Source: Mediterraneibacter catenae
Lineage (GTDB): Bacteria > Bacillota > Clostridia > Lachnospirales > Lachnospiraceae
Assembly: GCF_008691045.1 (NCBI RefSeq)
Contig: NZ_VMSO01000011.1
Location: 38,006-102,005, forward strand
Length of the DNA stretch: 64,000 bases
Direction: 5' to 3'
The stretch's first letter is position 1; each line of letters opens with the position of its first letter. This document shows, in pieces, positions 7,848-16,988 of this stretch. The translations under genes and the position numbers were made by a program. The notes beneath the pieces were generated by a model, which ran no database searches, had not been told where the DNA came from, and worked only from the letters and a program-made list of their open reading frames with translations.

Positions 7848-9368
7848 CTATTCTTTTATGACGCGTCCGGAATCATCCTGCATTTTTCCGGTATCCTTAT
7901 GTTTCTTACCATACCGTCCATAGCTGCCGTAATGTCCGTACCTGCCGTAGCTGCCATATCTGCCGTATCCATAACCATAGCCGTATCCGTATCCATACCG
8001 GTTCAGCTTCTGGTTCACGTCTCCGTTAAATACATACCCCATGATATTTACATTTCTCATGGTAAGAGTCTCAATACCGGCCCGGATCTTGTTCATCTTT
8101 GTGTAATCGCATCGAATCACATACAGTACAGAATCTACAAATTTCGCCAGCTGGGAGGCGTCCGCCAGAAGTTCTGTCGGCGCTGTATCAAGAATCACAT
8201 AATCGGCGCGTCCGCGCAGCACCTCGATCACTTCTTCCATCTTTCTGGAGCCGAGCAGGGACGCATCGTCTGTATTCGGTTCTCCTCCGAAGAGGACCTG
8301 CAGATCTGCATCCGCTATCCCGGAGTCAGACAGCGCCTGTTTCAGCGGACTCTTCTCTCTCAGCACTGCTCCGATTCCGGGGTATTTCCCGGTATTGTTC
8401 ATCACACCTGCCACAGACGGGTTTCTCGGATCACAGTCCGCCAGGATCACAGATTTGCCCTGACGGGCAAGCGCCACGGCGAGGTTTACTGCAATCGTTG
8501 TCTTACCTTCGCCCGGAACAGAACTGGTGACCATAATCACTCCTCCGCCCTGATTCTCCGCTTCACGCATGACCCTGATCCGGAGGCGGCGCACCGCCTC
8601 TTCATACGCGGGCGCTATTCTTTCATTCAGTATGCAGAGATTGTTAAATTTTTCATTTTTTCTTTTTTTCGTCTTCACATACGGCAGACTGCCGAGATCA
8701 TGGAGATTGATCCTCTTGTTAAGCTGCTCTTTTGTCCTCACGGTACGCTTTAGGAATACATACAGGCAGAGGATCGCCGCACTGATCACGATTCCCTGAA
8801 GAGCTCCGCTCCTGTAAGAGCCACGTATGACAACTTCTTTGCGCGTATCTGACGGTATCCCCGTTTCATCCAGGATCTGCAGGTTCGTCTCGCCAAAGAT
8901 AAATTCGGCTACCTCGGGATAGTTTTTGATCACTGATGTAAGAGTTTCATATGCCAGCTGCGGATCATCTGAGGATACGGAGATGGTCAGCATATTCATC
9001 CCTTCTTCCGCTTCCACGCTGATTGTCCCGGGAAGGTGATCCATACCCATGTCGTTCATTACTACATCCTCAAGGACGCCGCTTGTCAGGATGTACGGGA
9101 AGACGGACGCCATCTCCTGCGCTGATTCAATATTGTTATATGAGCCTCCCGGTGTTGTAACGGACACTGTCGCAGACGCGACATACTGGGGTGTATAGGA
9201 AAAACTTGTCGCAAAATAAGACCGGAGCGTACATACAATAATGATCACCACCATCAGCAGCCATAACTTCTTTAACCCATTCCAGAACGCTGCGACCAGA
9301 TTGAAGATATCAATTTTCTCGATCTCAGGTGTATTCTTGTTTTCTATTTCCTTTACATTCTCACTCAT
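7848..9368 (-). CDS. Fused Wzz/bacterial tyrosine kinase with Tyr-rich tail (first pair, second gene)
   Basis: The 506-residue protein has a Wzz-like chain-length domain between membrane helices near residues 33-52 and 190-208. A cytoplasmic BY-kinase domain follows: Walker A SVPGEGKTT near 284, Walker A' LADCDPR near 311, and Walker B VILDTAP near 392. The C-terminus carries a Gly-Tyr-rich tail of about 30 residues with many tyrosines, the usual autophosphorylation cluster. Such proteins control polymer length and export, cycling between phosphorylated and free forms under the PHP phosphatase encoded upstream. In many Firmicutes the two domains are separate proteins; here they are fused. The start overlaps the stop of the preceding kinase gene by four bases. 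Confidence 0.93.
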   Translation of the reverse strand: MSENVKEIENKNTPEIEKIDIFNLVAAFWNGLKKLWLLMVVIIIVCTLRSYFATSFSYTPQYVASATVSVTTPGGSYNNIESAQEMASVFPYILTSGVLEDVVMNDMGMDHLPGTISVEAEEGMNMLTISVSSDDPQLAYETLTSVIKNYPEVAEFIFGETNLQILDETGIPSDTRKEVVIRGSYRSGALQGIVISAAILCLYVFLKRTVRTKEQLNKRINLHDLGSLPYVKTKKRKNEKFNNLCILNERIAPAYEEAVRRLRIRVMREAENQGGGVIMVTSSVPGEGKTTIAVNLAVALARQGKSVILADCDPRNPSVAGVMNNTGKYPGIGAVLREKSPLKQALSDSGIADADLQVLFGGEPNTDDASLLGSRKMEEVIEVLRGRADYVILDTAPTELLADASQLAKFVDSVLYVIRCDYTKMNKIRAGIETLTMRNVNIMGYVFNGDVNQKLNRYGYGYGYGYGYGRYGSYGRYGHYGSYGRYGKKHKDTGKMQDDSGRVIKE

Positions 9369-10810
9369 TGTTCACTTTCCTTATGTCTCTTGCCATAATT
9401 GCCGTATCCGCCGTACCGGCTGCTGTATCTTCCGACAGTGGAGCTTACTACGCTGCCGAATGACTGTACTCCGTTGAGCACAACTCCGAGTACTCTCGTC
9501 TGCTGCGCACGGAACTTGTCGATCATTGTATTGATATCTTCTGCGTAGATAAAGTTCTGACGTTCGACAAAGAGCACCGCATCCGCATACTGTCCCCACA
9601 GCTCCGCATCGCCGAGCACAGCTGTCGGAGGAGTATCTACAATAATGTAGTCAGCAGATTCTTTACACCGCTGGAGGAACTTGCCCGCCATGTCTCCCTG
9701 AAGGATATCAGTGGATGAGGAATAGCAGTTACGTCCGCCGATAACATAGAGCTTCGGCACTGACGTCTTCATAAGCAGGTTGAAATGCTTCCGCTCACGC
9801 TTAAGGAATTCGCCGATCTCATTATCTTCATTCGGATGGAGCCCGAAGATCAGGAATTGTGACGGACGCCTCAGATCGCCATCGATGAGCACGACTCTGT
9901 AATCTTTTTCTGCCAGGCTGACAGCCAGATTAGCTGCCACAGTCGACTTTCCTTCATTCTCTGACACGCTTGTCACGGCAAGAGTTTTCCACCCTTCTTT
10001 CTCCATTCGGTATTCAACTTTTGAAGAAAACTTCCGGCAGCTCTCCACAAATCCGAACCCTGCAAGCGGATCATTGATCAACAGTCCTTTCTTCTTATGC
10101 CGGAGCAGCTCTCTGACAGATTTGTATTTCATCTCATATGATATTGCGCCAAGACTTCTCGCATCCAGCTTATCGGTTATATCTTCTTCCGTCTTCAGAG
10201 TATCCCGCATTACGGATAAAAGTCCGAACAGGAATATAAGCACTGCCCCCGCGATCAGAAAGGCTTTTTTCATCAAATCTCCTGCGTAAAGAGGATTATC
10301 CGCTGTAAAGGGAATATTCGGATCCTGCAGTATATTCAGGACAATATCTCCCACTGTATAAAGCGCAATGCTTGAATAATTATCGAGAATTCCTTCCATA
10401 ATATCGAACGATTCCTGGGGAGATCCTGCCGTCACGGTCAGTTCCAGCAGATTTGTCTCTCCGGCAATCTCAGCCTGTATATCTGCGTTGATCTCGTCAA
10501 CGCCGAGCTTCTCGCAAAGGATATCCTGCATGGCAGTACTCTCGACAACCTTCTGGAATGATGTGGCGATTGTATTTGCCGACCCGAGCGATGAATAAGA
10601 TGCCGTCGTATTTCTATTGGATACGACGAAGGTCGTCGAAGTCGTATATTCAGGAACATATCTTACATTAGCCACTATAAAGGTAAGCATCGCCGCCGCA
10701 AGTGCACCCAGTATGATCACCCACCAGTTCACAAGGATATCGTGTATCAGCGTAAACGGCTCTATCTTATAGTTTTCCAGTGTCTGGCCTGTTGTCTTTT
10801 CCATTATCAT
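9365..10810 (-). CDS. Fused Wzz/bacterial tyrosine kinase with short Tyr tail (first pair, first gene)
   Basis: The 481-residue protein has the same plan as its downstream neighbour: a membrane helix near residues 30-50, a Wzz domain, a second helix near 180-198, then the kinase. Walker A is SVSENEGKST near 286, A' is LIDGDLRRP near 308 and Walker B is IIVDTPP near 392. All three are intact, so it should be active. The tail (GRYSSRYGGYGNYGKR) holds five tyrosines. Having two complete kinases side by side suggests a mixed ring or oligomer that regulates polysaccharide assembly. The gene begins one base after the Ig-like protein stop codon. A second in-frame ATG lies at codon 3 (MIMEKTT). Confidence 0.92.
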   Translation of the reverse strand: MIMEKTTGQTLENYKIEPFTLIHDILVNWWVIILGALAAAMLTFIVANVRYVPEYTTSTTFVVSNRNTTASYSSLGSANTIATSFQKVVESTAMQDILCEKLGVDEINADIQAEIAGETNLLELTVTAGSPQESFDIMEGILDNYSSIALYTVGDIVLNILQDPNIPFTADNPLYAGDLMKKAFLIAGAVLIFLFGLLSVMRDTLKTEEDITDKLDARSLGAISYEMKYKSVRELLRHKKKGLLINDPLAGFGFVESCRKFSSKVEYRMEKEGWKTLAVTSVSENEGKSTVAANLAVSLAEKDYRVVLIDGDLRRPSQFLIFGLHPNEDNEIGEFLKRERKHFNLLMKTSVPKLYVIGGRNCYSSSTDILQGDMAGKFLQRCKESADYIIVDTPPTAVLGDAELWGQYADAVLFVERQNFIYAEDINTMIDKFRAQQTRVLGVVLNGVQSFGSVVSSTVGRYSSRYGGYGNYGKRHKESEQ

Positions 10811-10811
10811 G

Positions 10812-11687
10812 CTACCCCACTACTACTGCTAATTTCGTTGTCGCCGTAACCCCGTCCTCAGATGTGAATTTATAGTCAACGGTGTAGGTTCCCGCCTTTT
10901 CAAAGTTTACATTTCCGGAGATTTCGACATCTCCCCGGTCTCCCGGGAGGAAGGTATCGTCCTCTTCCGAAAGAAGATACTCTGTTCCATTGCGTTCGAA
11001 TCCTGTAATAAGAGAATCGTAATCCACGGATCCGCCTGTCTTAGCATAAACAATATATCTTGAGAGCATCGGATAATACTTGCTTCCTTCATTCTCATCT
11101 GAAGGATCTGTAACCGTCACGGTCAGCCCGACTGTACATGTATCGCCGGCGCTGTTGCTGACCTGAACCGTAACAGGATACTCTCCTGCCTGCTGTACAT
11201 ATATGGCGTCATTATATGAGGCACGGATCTGGGATGTAATATTGCCATCCAGACAGTCCTCTACGCTCATGTTCTCTGTCAGGCTGACGTCTGACATTTC
11301 TTCCAGGGTGTACCTCAGCGGAGCTGTCAACTGTATCTGCGGAGAAGTATAATCAGTATACTCCAGCGTCCTGGTCAGCGTAGCCCCCTGATTCGAACTG
11401 TCAAACACAGCGTAGGTTACTTCCCGCTTTCCCGGCTCTGTAAAGTTGGACATAGATGAGATCCGGATTGAATCTGTCAGATCCCCGTCCCTGTTATCCT
11501 CCGCCGATAAGCCCTGATACAGTTCCGAATCGTCCTCCGACTCCACGCTGACGGACACAGTATCTGATTCAGCAGTGATCGTCGGAGGCTCATTGTCCTG
11601 GATAATTCTTGAATAAATGTTGTATCCGATAAATGCGGCGAGCGACAGGATAAACAGCCCTGCGACCGCGATTCTTAACCTTCTCAT
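10812..11687 (-). CDS. Membrane-anchored Ig-like domain protein (first copy)
   Basis: The 291-residue protein has an N-terminal membrane helix (about residues 5-25). Two or three extracellular Ig-like modules follow with the repeated pattern Ala-Glu-Asp-Asn-Arg-Asp-Gly-Asp-Leu-Thr-Asp-Ser and VSVEDCLDGNITSQI. These are typical of bacterial DUF5011/HYR-like folds. The start overlaps the phosphatase stop by four bases, and the stop is one base before the kinase start. It is paralogous to the protein at 26596-27390, which also precedes a pair of kinases. The conserved position suggests a structural partner of the Wzz/kinase complex outside the membrane, but no function is established from sequence. 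Confidence 0.8.
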   Translation of the reverse strand: MRRLRIAVAGLFILSLAAFIGYNIYSRIIQDNEPPTITAESDTVSVSVESEDDSELYQGLSAEDNRDGDLTDSIRISSMSNFTEPGKREVTYAVFDSSNQGATLTRTLEYTDYTSPQIQLTAPLRYTLEEMSDVSLTENMSVEDCLDGNITSQIRASYNDAIYVQQAGEYPVTVQVSNSAGDTCTVGLTVTVTDPSDENEGSKYYPMLSRYIVYAKTGGSVDYDSLITGFERNGTEYLLSEEDDTFLPGDRGDVEISGNVNFEKAGTYTVDYKFTSEDGVTATTKLAVVVG

Positions 11688-12466
11688 TCAGCGCGTCTCC
11701 TCCAGTTCGTGTAAGTGTCTTCAAACGGTATCCTGCGGAACTGTACCGGCCGGAGCCCGTTGCATATATTCTGCGGGTTCTTATCAAATAATGCATCCAG
11801 ATATTCTGCCGGATATTCTCCGCTCAGATAATCATATGCATCCGCCATGCATGTCGTCCTCTGTATCGGGCTGTGCGCATCGCTGGCGATCACTGTCACA
11901 AGATTATGATTCAGGAGCTCAAACGCCGTACGCTGCGCTCTTTGCCCGAATCTCCCCATGAAGCTGCCCTTATTGATCTGGATTTCACATCCGCGCCTCT
12001 TCCACTGGTAGGCGATCTCCGGATCATCCTGAATGAATTCATATCTCTCGGCATGTGCGATCACGGGGATTGCCCTGACTTCCTTTACTTTGCGCAGGAT
12101 CTCATCGGCAAAACCCGGATCCTCCCCGAAATCAAACTCCATCAGTATATATCTCGTCCTGTTGACCGGGAATATCTTCCCCTCTGTCAGCAGTCTCGGA
12201 AGCGCTTCTGTTGTGAAGGCTTCCATTCCTGCCAGAAGTGTGATCTCCGGCACTTCCCGTTTCAATACAGCCTTCGTCTCCTCGAACACACTGCAGTATT
12301 CCCTGCTGAAATAATTAGTGTACATGCCGGGCAGATTGCAGTGGGGCGTCGCCACGATCACAGTCGTGCCGTTATCCCTCGCCAGCGCGGCCATCTCGAT
12401 ACTGTCATAGATATCCGCGGCCCCGTCGTCAATGCCCGGCAAAATATGCGTATGTATATCTATCAT
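11684..12466 (-). CDS. PHP-type protein tyrosine phosphatase (CpsB/YwqE family)
   Basis: The 260-residue protein has the metal-binding motifs of PHP phosphatases. DIHTHILPGIDDGA is at the N-terminus, ATPHCNLPG near residue 39, ILMEFDFG near 107, VIAHAERYEF near 133 and IASDAHSP near 193. These supply the His/Asp/Glu ligands for a three-metal centre. Members remove phosphate from the Tyr tails of BY-kinases, and here the gene lies immediately upstream of two such kinases. It acts in the cytoplasm. A well-formed promoter at 12506-12535 lies just before it, inside the end of the preceding gene, so it can be transcribed apart from the peptide locus. Confidence 0.94.
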   Translation of the reverse strand: MIDIHTHILPGIDDGAADIYDSIEMAALARDNGTTVIVATPHCNLPGMYTNYFSREYCSVFEETKAVLKREVPEITLLAGMEAFTTEALPRLLTEGKIFPVNRTRYILMEFDFGEDPGFADEILRKVKEVRAIPVIAHAERYEFIQDDPEIAYQWKRRGCEIQINKGSFMGRFGQRAQRTAFELLNHNLVTVIASDAHSPIQRTTCMADAYDYLSGEYPAEYLDALFDKNPQNICNGLRPVQFRRIPFEDTYTNWRRRAE

Positions 12467-12505
12467 ATTATCCTCTTCTATACAAATCTAAAACTACAGT
12501 CAATA

Positions 12506-12535
12506 ATTATAGCACAATCTGCCGCAGTCTGTAAA
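12506..12535 (-). promoter_or_regulatory. Sigma-70-type promoter of the phosphatase/kinase/LCP operon
   Basis: On the minus strand TTTACA (12530-12535), 18 bases, then TATAAT (12506-12511), which also has a TGn extension. It overlaps the last codons of the S26 peptidase gene and lies 40 bases before the phosphatase start. Confidence 0.72.
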
Positions 12536-12971
12536 ATACAGAATACAGCGCTGTCAGCGGTCTTCTCACCGGCACCAGCCTGATCCATATATGTTCAAAA
12601 AATTCCCACCAGAAGCTCCCCGGCTGGAGGATCTTACCTTTTCTCTTTACCTTTATGATCAGGGCAAATATCTGCTCCCGGCGTACCGGCCCCTCGATCT
12701 CTGTCTGGGCGTCGCCTACAATATAATAGGCGCCTTCTTTCTTCTTCCAGATACGGTGCATCACATACTGGCCGTTCAGTCTCTGGTAAAATACCATGTC
12801 GCCCCTTTTTAGTTCCCGATCCGGTTTTGTGAAGTATATATAGTCCCTGTCATGAGCCAGAAAAGGCGACATACTGCTCCCGGCGATGCGCAGAGAGACG
12901 ACCTTGCCTTCTTCTGCGATCCCGCGGAGTACGGAAACATATTCTCTTGTATCCACAACTCTTTCTATCAT
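12507..12971 (-). CDS. S24/S26-type signal peptidase-like protein
   Basis: The 154-residue protein has the catalytic Ser motif GSSMSPFLAHDRD near residue 33 and RGDMVFYQRLNGQYVMHRI near 65. The His of MHRI sits where the SipW/ER-type signal peptidases carry their general base in place of Lys. VGDAQTE near 90 is the usual third box. No N-terminal membrane anchor is seen; only the C-terminus is moderately hydrophobic. Such small S24/S26 peptidases occur in clusters of PqqD-dependent modified peptides, and leader removal is a plausible role here because the ABC exporter next to it lacks a C39 peptidase domain. The ATG at 12971 is chosen over 12983 because GAGG lies at good distance only from the former. 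Confidence 0.78.
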   Translation of the reverse strand: MIERVVDTREYVSVLRGIAEEGKVVSLRIAGSSMSPFLAHDRDYIYFTKPDRELKRGDMVFYQRLNGQYVMHRIWKKKEGAYYIVGDAQTEIEGPVRREQIFALIIKVKRKGKILQPGSFWWEFFEHIWIRLVPVRRPLTALYSVFYRLRQIVL

Positions 12972-13013
12972 GATAATCCTCATCCTTCCGGCCGGGCTGC
13001 ATTATATATCACA

Positions 13014-13073
13014 AATCCACAGCCACGCGGCAAGACCACACTACATGTCAGAAATCCATGGCCATGCGGCTGG
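13014..13073. repeat. Imperfect tandem duplication at the ABC transporter stop codon
   Basis: The last codons and stop of the ABC transporter gene (about 13043-13073) reappear with several substitutions at about 13006-13036, just downstream. Both copies contain the core GTC-x-x-GCCGC-x-TGGC on the minus strand. The second copy is non-coding and looks like a decayed short duplication. Confidence 0.5.
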
Positions 13074-14838
13074 ACTCTTCTTCGTTCAGCTCTGTTACAT
13101 GTGTCTCCATGACACGATAAACCCGCTGGCAGAGATTCAGAACGCTCGGCCTGTGTGTTGTGACAATACATGTTTTATTCGGATGCTGCTTCACAATGTT
13201 GCGCAGCACAGTCCTCTCTGTCGTCACATCCAGAGCCGACGTCGCTTCGTCCAGAAGCAGGATCGGCGCGTCTCTGAGAACAGCTCTCGCGATAGCAATC
13301 CTCTGTGCCTGTCCTTCCGACAGACCGCGTCCTCTCTCGCCGACACTGTTATTGATCTGCTGCGGAAGCTTCTCCACGAAATCCCATGCACAGGCTACTT
13401 TCAGTGCCTCGACGATTTCTTCGTCTGTGGCATCCTCTTTCACCATCCTCATATTCTCGGCGATCGTTCCGGAAAGGATCGTATTTCCCTGGGGGACATA
13501 CGCGAACAGATGGCGTGTCTCGGCATTCATCTCGATCTCCTGACCGCCGGACGCCCGGAGCTTCACCCCTCCGTCTTCCGGACGGATCAGGCCGAGGATC
13601 AGACGGATCATTGTAGTCTTTCCCTCCCCGGACGGCCCCACCAGCGCCACGATCTCTCCCGGCTTCGCCCGGAAAGCAGAGTCTGTGATCACACGGGTGC
13701 CCTCTACATAGGAGAAATTCACATCGTCCATCCGGACCTCAAAACCCTTGTCGATATATTTGTCCATCTCACCGCTCTCTGGTATATGTACTTCTTTCGG
13801 AAGTTCTACCAGTTCACGGATCCGGTGCGCGGATACCGAGCTGTTCAGAAATGCCGGGATAATGGACACTACACTGTTAAAAGCAGACGAGAGATTGCTC
13901 CTCTGCTGGAGAAAAAGCGTCATCGTTCCGTATGTAATATCATTCGTCCACAGACGGAACAGGCAGTATCCGAATGCGGCAAACTGGACAACAGTCCCCA
14001 GTATGGACATAAAAATATTGGTCTTAATCGAAAAGAGATTGTATTTCAGACTGATGTCGCGGAACTTCCCCTGCCACCAGCGCATTTTCTTGCTGTAGTG
14101 CGGCGCCACGCCAAAAGATTTGATCGTATCGAAATTATAAAACGCCTCAACTTCAAAGGTCATGAGCTGACTGCTCATCTCGCGCACTTTCTTGCTGTAA
14201 TCTCTCTGTTTCTTGATCATAAAACGGGACATCAGCAGCATGACCGGCGCGCTTCCGAGTGCGATCACGGCCATGATCCAGTCGTAATGCATGATTACAA
14301 AAAATGTGGCGACAAAATTATAGACTGCAATTATAATAGTAGGAAGCCAGCTGATCGCATTGCTGCTGACAGTTCCGATATCACCGTTAAAGCGGTTCAG
14401 GATGTCGCCGTTTGAATACTTATTCAGCGACAGCCAGTCCGCGTCTACTATTTTATCAAAAATATCTGCCTGGATATCATTATTGATATCAATGCTCAGT
14501 TTCGTAGATATCCTGCTTATAATGCTGCTGAAAGCAAGACTGAAAACAGTACTTCCGACCATGATAAGGATCATGACCCAAAGCTTGCTCGTCTCATATC
14601 CTGTAATAATATCAATCATGTATTTACTTGCAATACTGCTCACAAGTCCCATGGATGTGCTGAAAATACCCAGAATCACATAAAATGCAATAGCGCCCTT
14701 GTATCTGGCGCTGTAGCTGAAGATCCATTTCCAGTCGTCTATGATCTCTGAGAACGTCCCGTCTTTCCATCTGGATATGAGGACATCCAGCGATTCAAAA
14801 GCCGGATTTTTATTTTCATTCTTGTTTTCTTCGTCCAT
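13048..14838 (-). CDS. ABC transporter, fused permease and ATPase, peptide exporter candidate
   Basis: The 596-residue protein has a six-helix permease domain (about residues 45-330) and an ATPase domain. The ATPase shows Walker A GPSGEGKTT near 405, signature LSEGQAQRIAIARA near 505, Walker B ILLLDEATSALD and the H-loop His in IVTTHRPS. The half-transporter organisation implies a homodimer. It has no C39 peptidase domain at the N-terminus, which starts with a charged segment, so it would export an already cleaved or leader-bearing product. It lies between the HprK-like kinase and the S26-like peptidase genes, on the same strand as the precursors and maturases, which makes it the likely exporter of the modified peptides. 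AGGAG lies 8 bases before the ATG. Confidence 0.88.
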   Translation of the reverse strand: MDEENKNENKNPAFESLDVLISRWKDGTFSEIIDDWKWIFSYSARYKGAIAFYVILGIFSTSMGLVSSIASKYMIDIITGYETSKLWVMILIMVGSTVFSLAFSSIISRISTKLSIDINNDIQADIFDKIVDADWLSLNKYSNGDILNRFNGDIGTVSSNAISWLPTIIIAVYNFVATFFVIMHYDWIMAVIALGSAPVMLLMSRFMIKKQRDYSKKVREMSSQLMTFEVEAFYNFDTIKSFGVAPHYSKKMRWWQGKFRDISLKYNLFSIKTNIFMSILGTVVQFAAFGYCLFRLWTNDITYGTMTLFLQQRSNLSSAFNSVVSIIPAFLNSSVSAHRIRELVELPKEVHIPESGEMDKYIDKGFEVRMDDVNFSYVEGTRVITDSAFRAKPGEIVALVGPSGEGKTTMIRLILGLIRPEDGGVKLRASGGQEIEMNAETRHLFAYVPQGNTILSGTIAENMRMVKEDATDEEIVEALKVACAWDFVEKLPQQINNSVGERGRGLSEGQAQRIAIARAVLRDAPILLLDEATSALDVTTERTVLRNIVKQHPNKTCIVTTHRPSVLNLCQRVYRVMETHVTELNEEESSRMAMDF

Positions 14839-14910
14839 TCGATCGCTCCTATCCTGCCGCTGGGGGCAGTTTCATATCTGCCAACAGTATACATTCATCG
14901 TCCCACAGCG

Positions 14911-15789
14911 TCAAGCGCCCGTTTCTTCCAGTTCTGCCAGGGAGTTCTCCAGACATGCGACCGCTTCTTCTGATATGGTGCATCCAAGATGAAGGACCGG
15001 GACATTTCCGAGGAACTCTTCGATCAGATCCAGAGTATGGACATGGTCTTCCACATTCCACTTGTTCACAGTGATCTGACTGTACAAGAGCGGAAACGCC
15101 TTTCCCGGACTCATTCTTTCCACATGATTTTCTTTTGCCTGACTCAGCATAATGACAGCGCGGATCGGTGTATCCTCGTTGTGACACACCTCGGATGTGC
15201 CGCATACCGGCCACCCCTGTGCAGTCCACCGTCCGTCTTTTCTTCCAAGGAGCGCCCTGTCTCCGTTCACCGTCCTGCTGCCCCGGTACTTCTCCCACAG
15301 ATTCGCCTGTGTCGTCTTACCAGTCCCGGACGGCGCCGAAAAGAGAATCGCCTCTCCCTTATACTCCACATAAGCACAGTGAAGTATCATGTTCCCCCGC
15401 GCTGCCAGCCGTCTTTCAAAGGCAAACAGTGAACTGAAGACCGGATCGATATTAAGACTGCTGATCCGCTCCTTCGCCAGTGTGATCTCTGCCCGATCAG
15501 GGGCGGTCTCGCGATAGCACGCATAGTATCCGTCCATGCCCTTCACCCCGATCAGACGTGTCTCATATATGCCGTTTCGAAACACTGTCAGGTCCGGACG
15601 CTGTGCCGCAGGTTCTCCTTCCGGCGCAGGGAGCTGTTCTGATACTTCTATAATATAAGTATATTCCGGCATACAGTGCAGCCTGGGTTCTGTATCACAG
15701 GCAAACAGCATGAAGTTGTCCGGCGGCATCACTTCCTCCGGACAGATAAGCCGGAATGTAAAATCACTGATCTGAAATATTCTGTCCAT
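14911..15789 (-). CDS. HprK-like serine kinase of a modified-peptide locus (first)
   Basis: The 292-residue protein shows the HPr-kinase P-loop SAPSGTGKTTQANLW near residue 156 and the metal/nucleotide motif NGDRALL near 175. It lacks the separate N-terminal domain and the HPr-recognition loop known from true HprK. Related kinases in lasso-peptide clusters phosphorylate the C-terminal Ser of the precursor. Both precursors of this locus end in Ser, which fits. The start overlaps the end of the SPASM maturase gene by 26 bases, so the two are translationally coupled. AGGAG lies about 10 bases before the ATG. Peptide phosphorylation is inference. Membership in the HprK/PEP-carboxykinase fold family is well supported. 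Confidence 0.8.
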   Translation of the reverse strand: MDRIFQISDFTFRLICPEEVMPPDNFMLFACDTEPRLHCMPEYTYIIEVSEQLPAPEGEPAAQRPDLTVFRNGIYETRLIGVKGMDGYYACYRETAPDRAEITLAKERISSLNIDPVFSSLFAFERRLAARGNMILHCAYVEYKGEAILFSAPSGTGKTTQANLWEKYRGSRTVNGDRALLGRKDGRWTAQGWPVCGTSEVCHNEDTPIRAVIMLSQAKENHVERMSPGKAFPLLYSQITVNKWNVEDHVHTLDLIEEFLGNVPVLHLGCTISEEAVACLENSLAELEETGA

Positions 15790-16897
15790 TATGCATCTTC
15801 TCCTGTTCTTCTCGTAAGATTCTCAAAGTTTCGTCAGTATACTGGCACATATAGTCAGGCACGCCGTCATAAGAGCCGCTCTCCAGGAATGCACAGGCTG
15901 CACATGTCTGGCATATCTCACGATGGCTACATGCACTGCATTTCGAACTCATTCTGATTTCCGCTGTCTTCTGTACGATTTCATTCCATGCCGCCTGGAA
16001 GCCCAATTCTTCAACTGAAACAGACGGCTCAGGCACCATAACACACGGGCGTATATTGCCCTGCCAGTTTATCATAAATGAACTTCGTCCAGCACGGCAG
16101 GTAACCGGCATAGGCACAGCCTCAGCAACTCCAGCTTCAGCTTTTATCAAAAATTCGTTGACAAAGCGGTAAAATTCTTCTTTTTTCATTTTCCACTTCA
16201 TTAATGCGACTCTAGTATCTGCAGCCTGTTTAGCAGTTAGCCTGGACTCAGAAGCAAATTTTCTTTCTCTTTCTCTGGAAGCAGGATACATATATGTATC
16301 AAACTTCCAGACTGCTCCAAGTCCCTGTACTATAGAAACTAATTCTTCTATGTCATTAATATTCGCAGGAGTAATACTGCCGTTAATTTTCAAGTCAATA
16401 TTTCGTGCCTGCAAAAGTTTTATAGCTCTGACAGTCTTTTCATAGCCGTCAGGATAATGGCAAAGTTCCCCGTAGGTTCGTTCGTCTTTTCCATAAAGAG
16501 TAATATTAATTCTACGGGGTGGGTACTGCTGAAAGAAATCCGCCCACGCCTCGTCGATCAGCGTACCATTCGTATTGACCGTAAGTATCATCCCCATCTT
16601 CCTAAAGGCCATATACACTTCCTGAAATCCCGGGTACAACAATGGCTCCCCGCCTGTAAATAGCACAAACATCGTTCCGGCTTTTTGCATTTTTCTCCCC
16701 AGCTCTATCCATTCGTCCTGCCTGCGGAGACGTCCCTTAGTTTCCATTTCCTCCCGATTCAACCGCACGAAACACATATCGCAATCCATATTGCATAAAG
16801 GTGTCAACTCAACAATCGCATTAATAGGAATATGGTTTATAGTTGCCCTTTCGCAAAGGTACTGTTCAAAACTACCTTTATATTCTATCGTTTCCAT
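15764..16897 (-). CDS. Radical SAM/SPASM peptide maturase (first)
   Basis: The 377-residue protein has the radical SAM cluster motif CNMDCDMC near residue 37, the SAM-binding GGEPL and the NTNGTL strand. The C-terminal SPASM region binds auxiliary clusters: CRAG, GNIRPC, then CSACSHREICQTCAAC and a final Cys in YMCQY. SPASM enzymes of this size install carbon-sulfur or carbon-carbon bonds on ribosomal peptides. The best match is the neighbouring Cys-containing precursor P1 at 16989-17384. The ATG at 16897 has AGGAG 7 bases upstream; the ATG at 16927 has none. It shares DTYM and HYPDGYEK-type segments with the second maturase, so these two form a subfamily distinct from the pair at 28418 and 46826. 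Confidence 0.92.
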   Translation of the reverse strand: METIEYKGSFEQYLCERATINHIPINAIVELTPLCNMDCDMCFVRLNREEMETKGRLRRQDEWIELGRKMQKAGTMFVLFTGGEPLLYPGFQEVYMAFRKMGMILTVNTNGTLIDEAWADFFQQYPPRRINITLYGKDERTYGELCHYPDGYEKTVRAIKLLQARNIDLKINGSITPANINDIEELVSIVQGLGAVWKFDTYMYPASRERERKFASESRLTAKQAADTRVALMKWKMKKEEFYRFVNEFLIKAEAGVAEAVPMPVTCRAGRSSFMINWQGNIRPCVMVPEPSVSVEELGFQAAWNEIVQKTAEIRMSSKCSACSHREICQTCAACAFLESGSYDGVPDYMCQYTDETLRILREEQEKMHNGQNISDQ

Positions 16898-16928
16898 AGT
16901 AATACTCCTGTTCTTATCAAACCGCAAA

Positions 16929-16954
16929 GCGGATGACCATTTCTGATCATCCGC
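16929..16954 (-). terminator. Hairpin between precursor P1 and its maturase
   Basis: GCGGATGA (16929-16936) pairs with TCATCCGC (16947-16954) around a 10-base loop. It lies between the P1 stop and the maturase start. With no strong U-run it would be an attenuator or an RNA-processing hairpin rather than a full terminator. Confidence 0.5.
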
Positions 16955-16988
16955 CTGTAACTGTTATAATATGTAATGCCACAAATTG

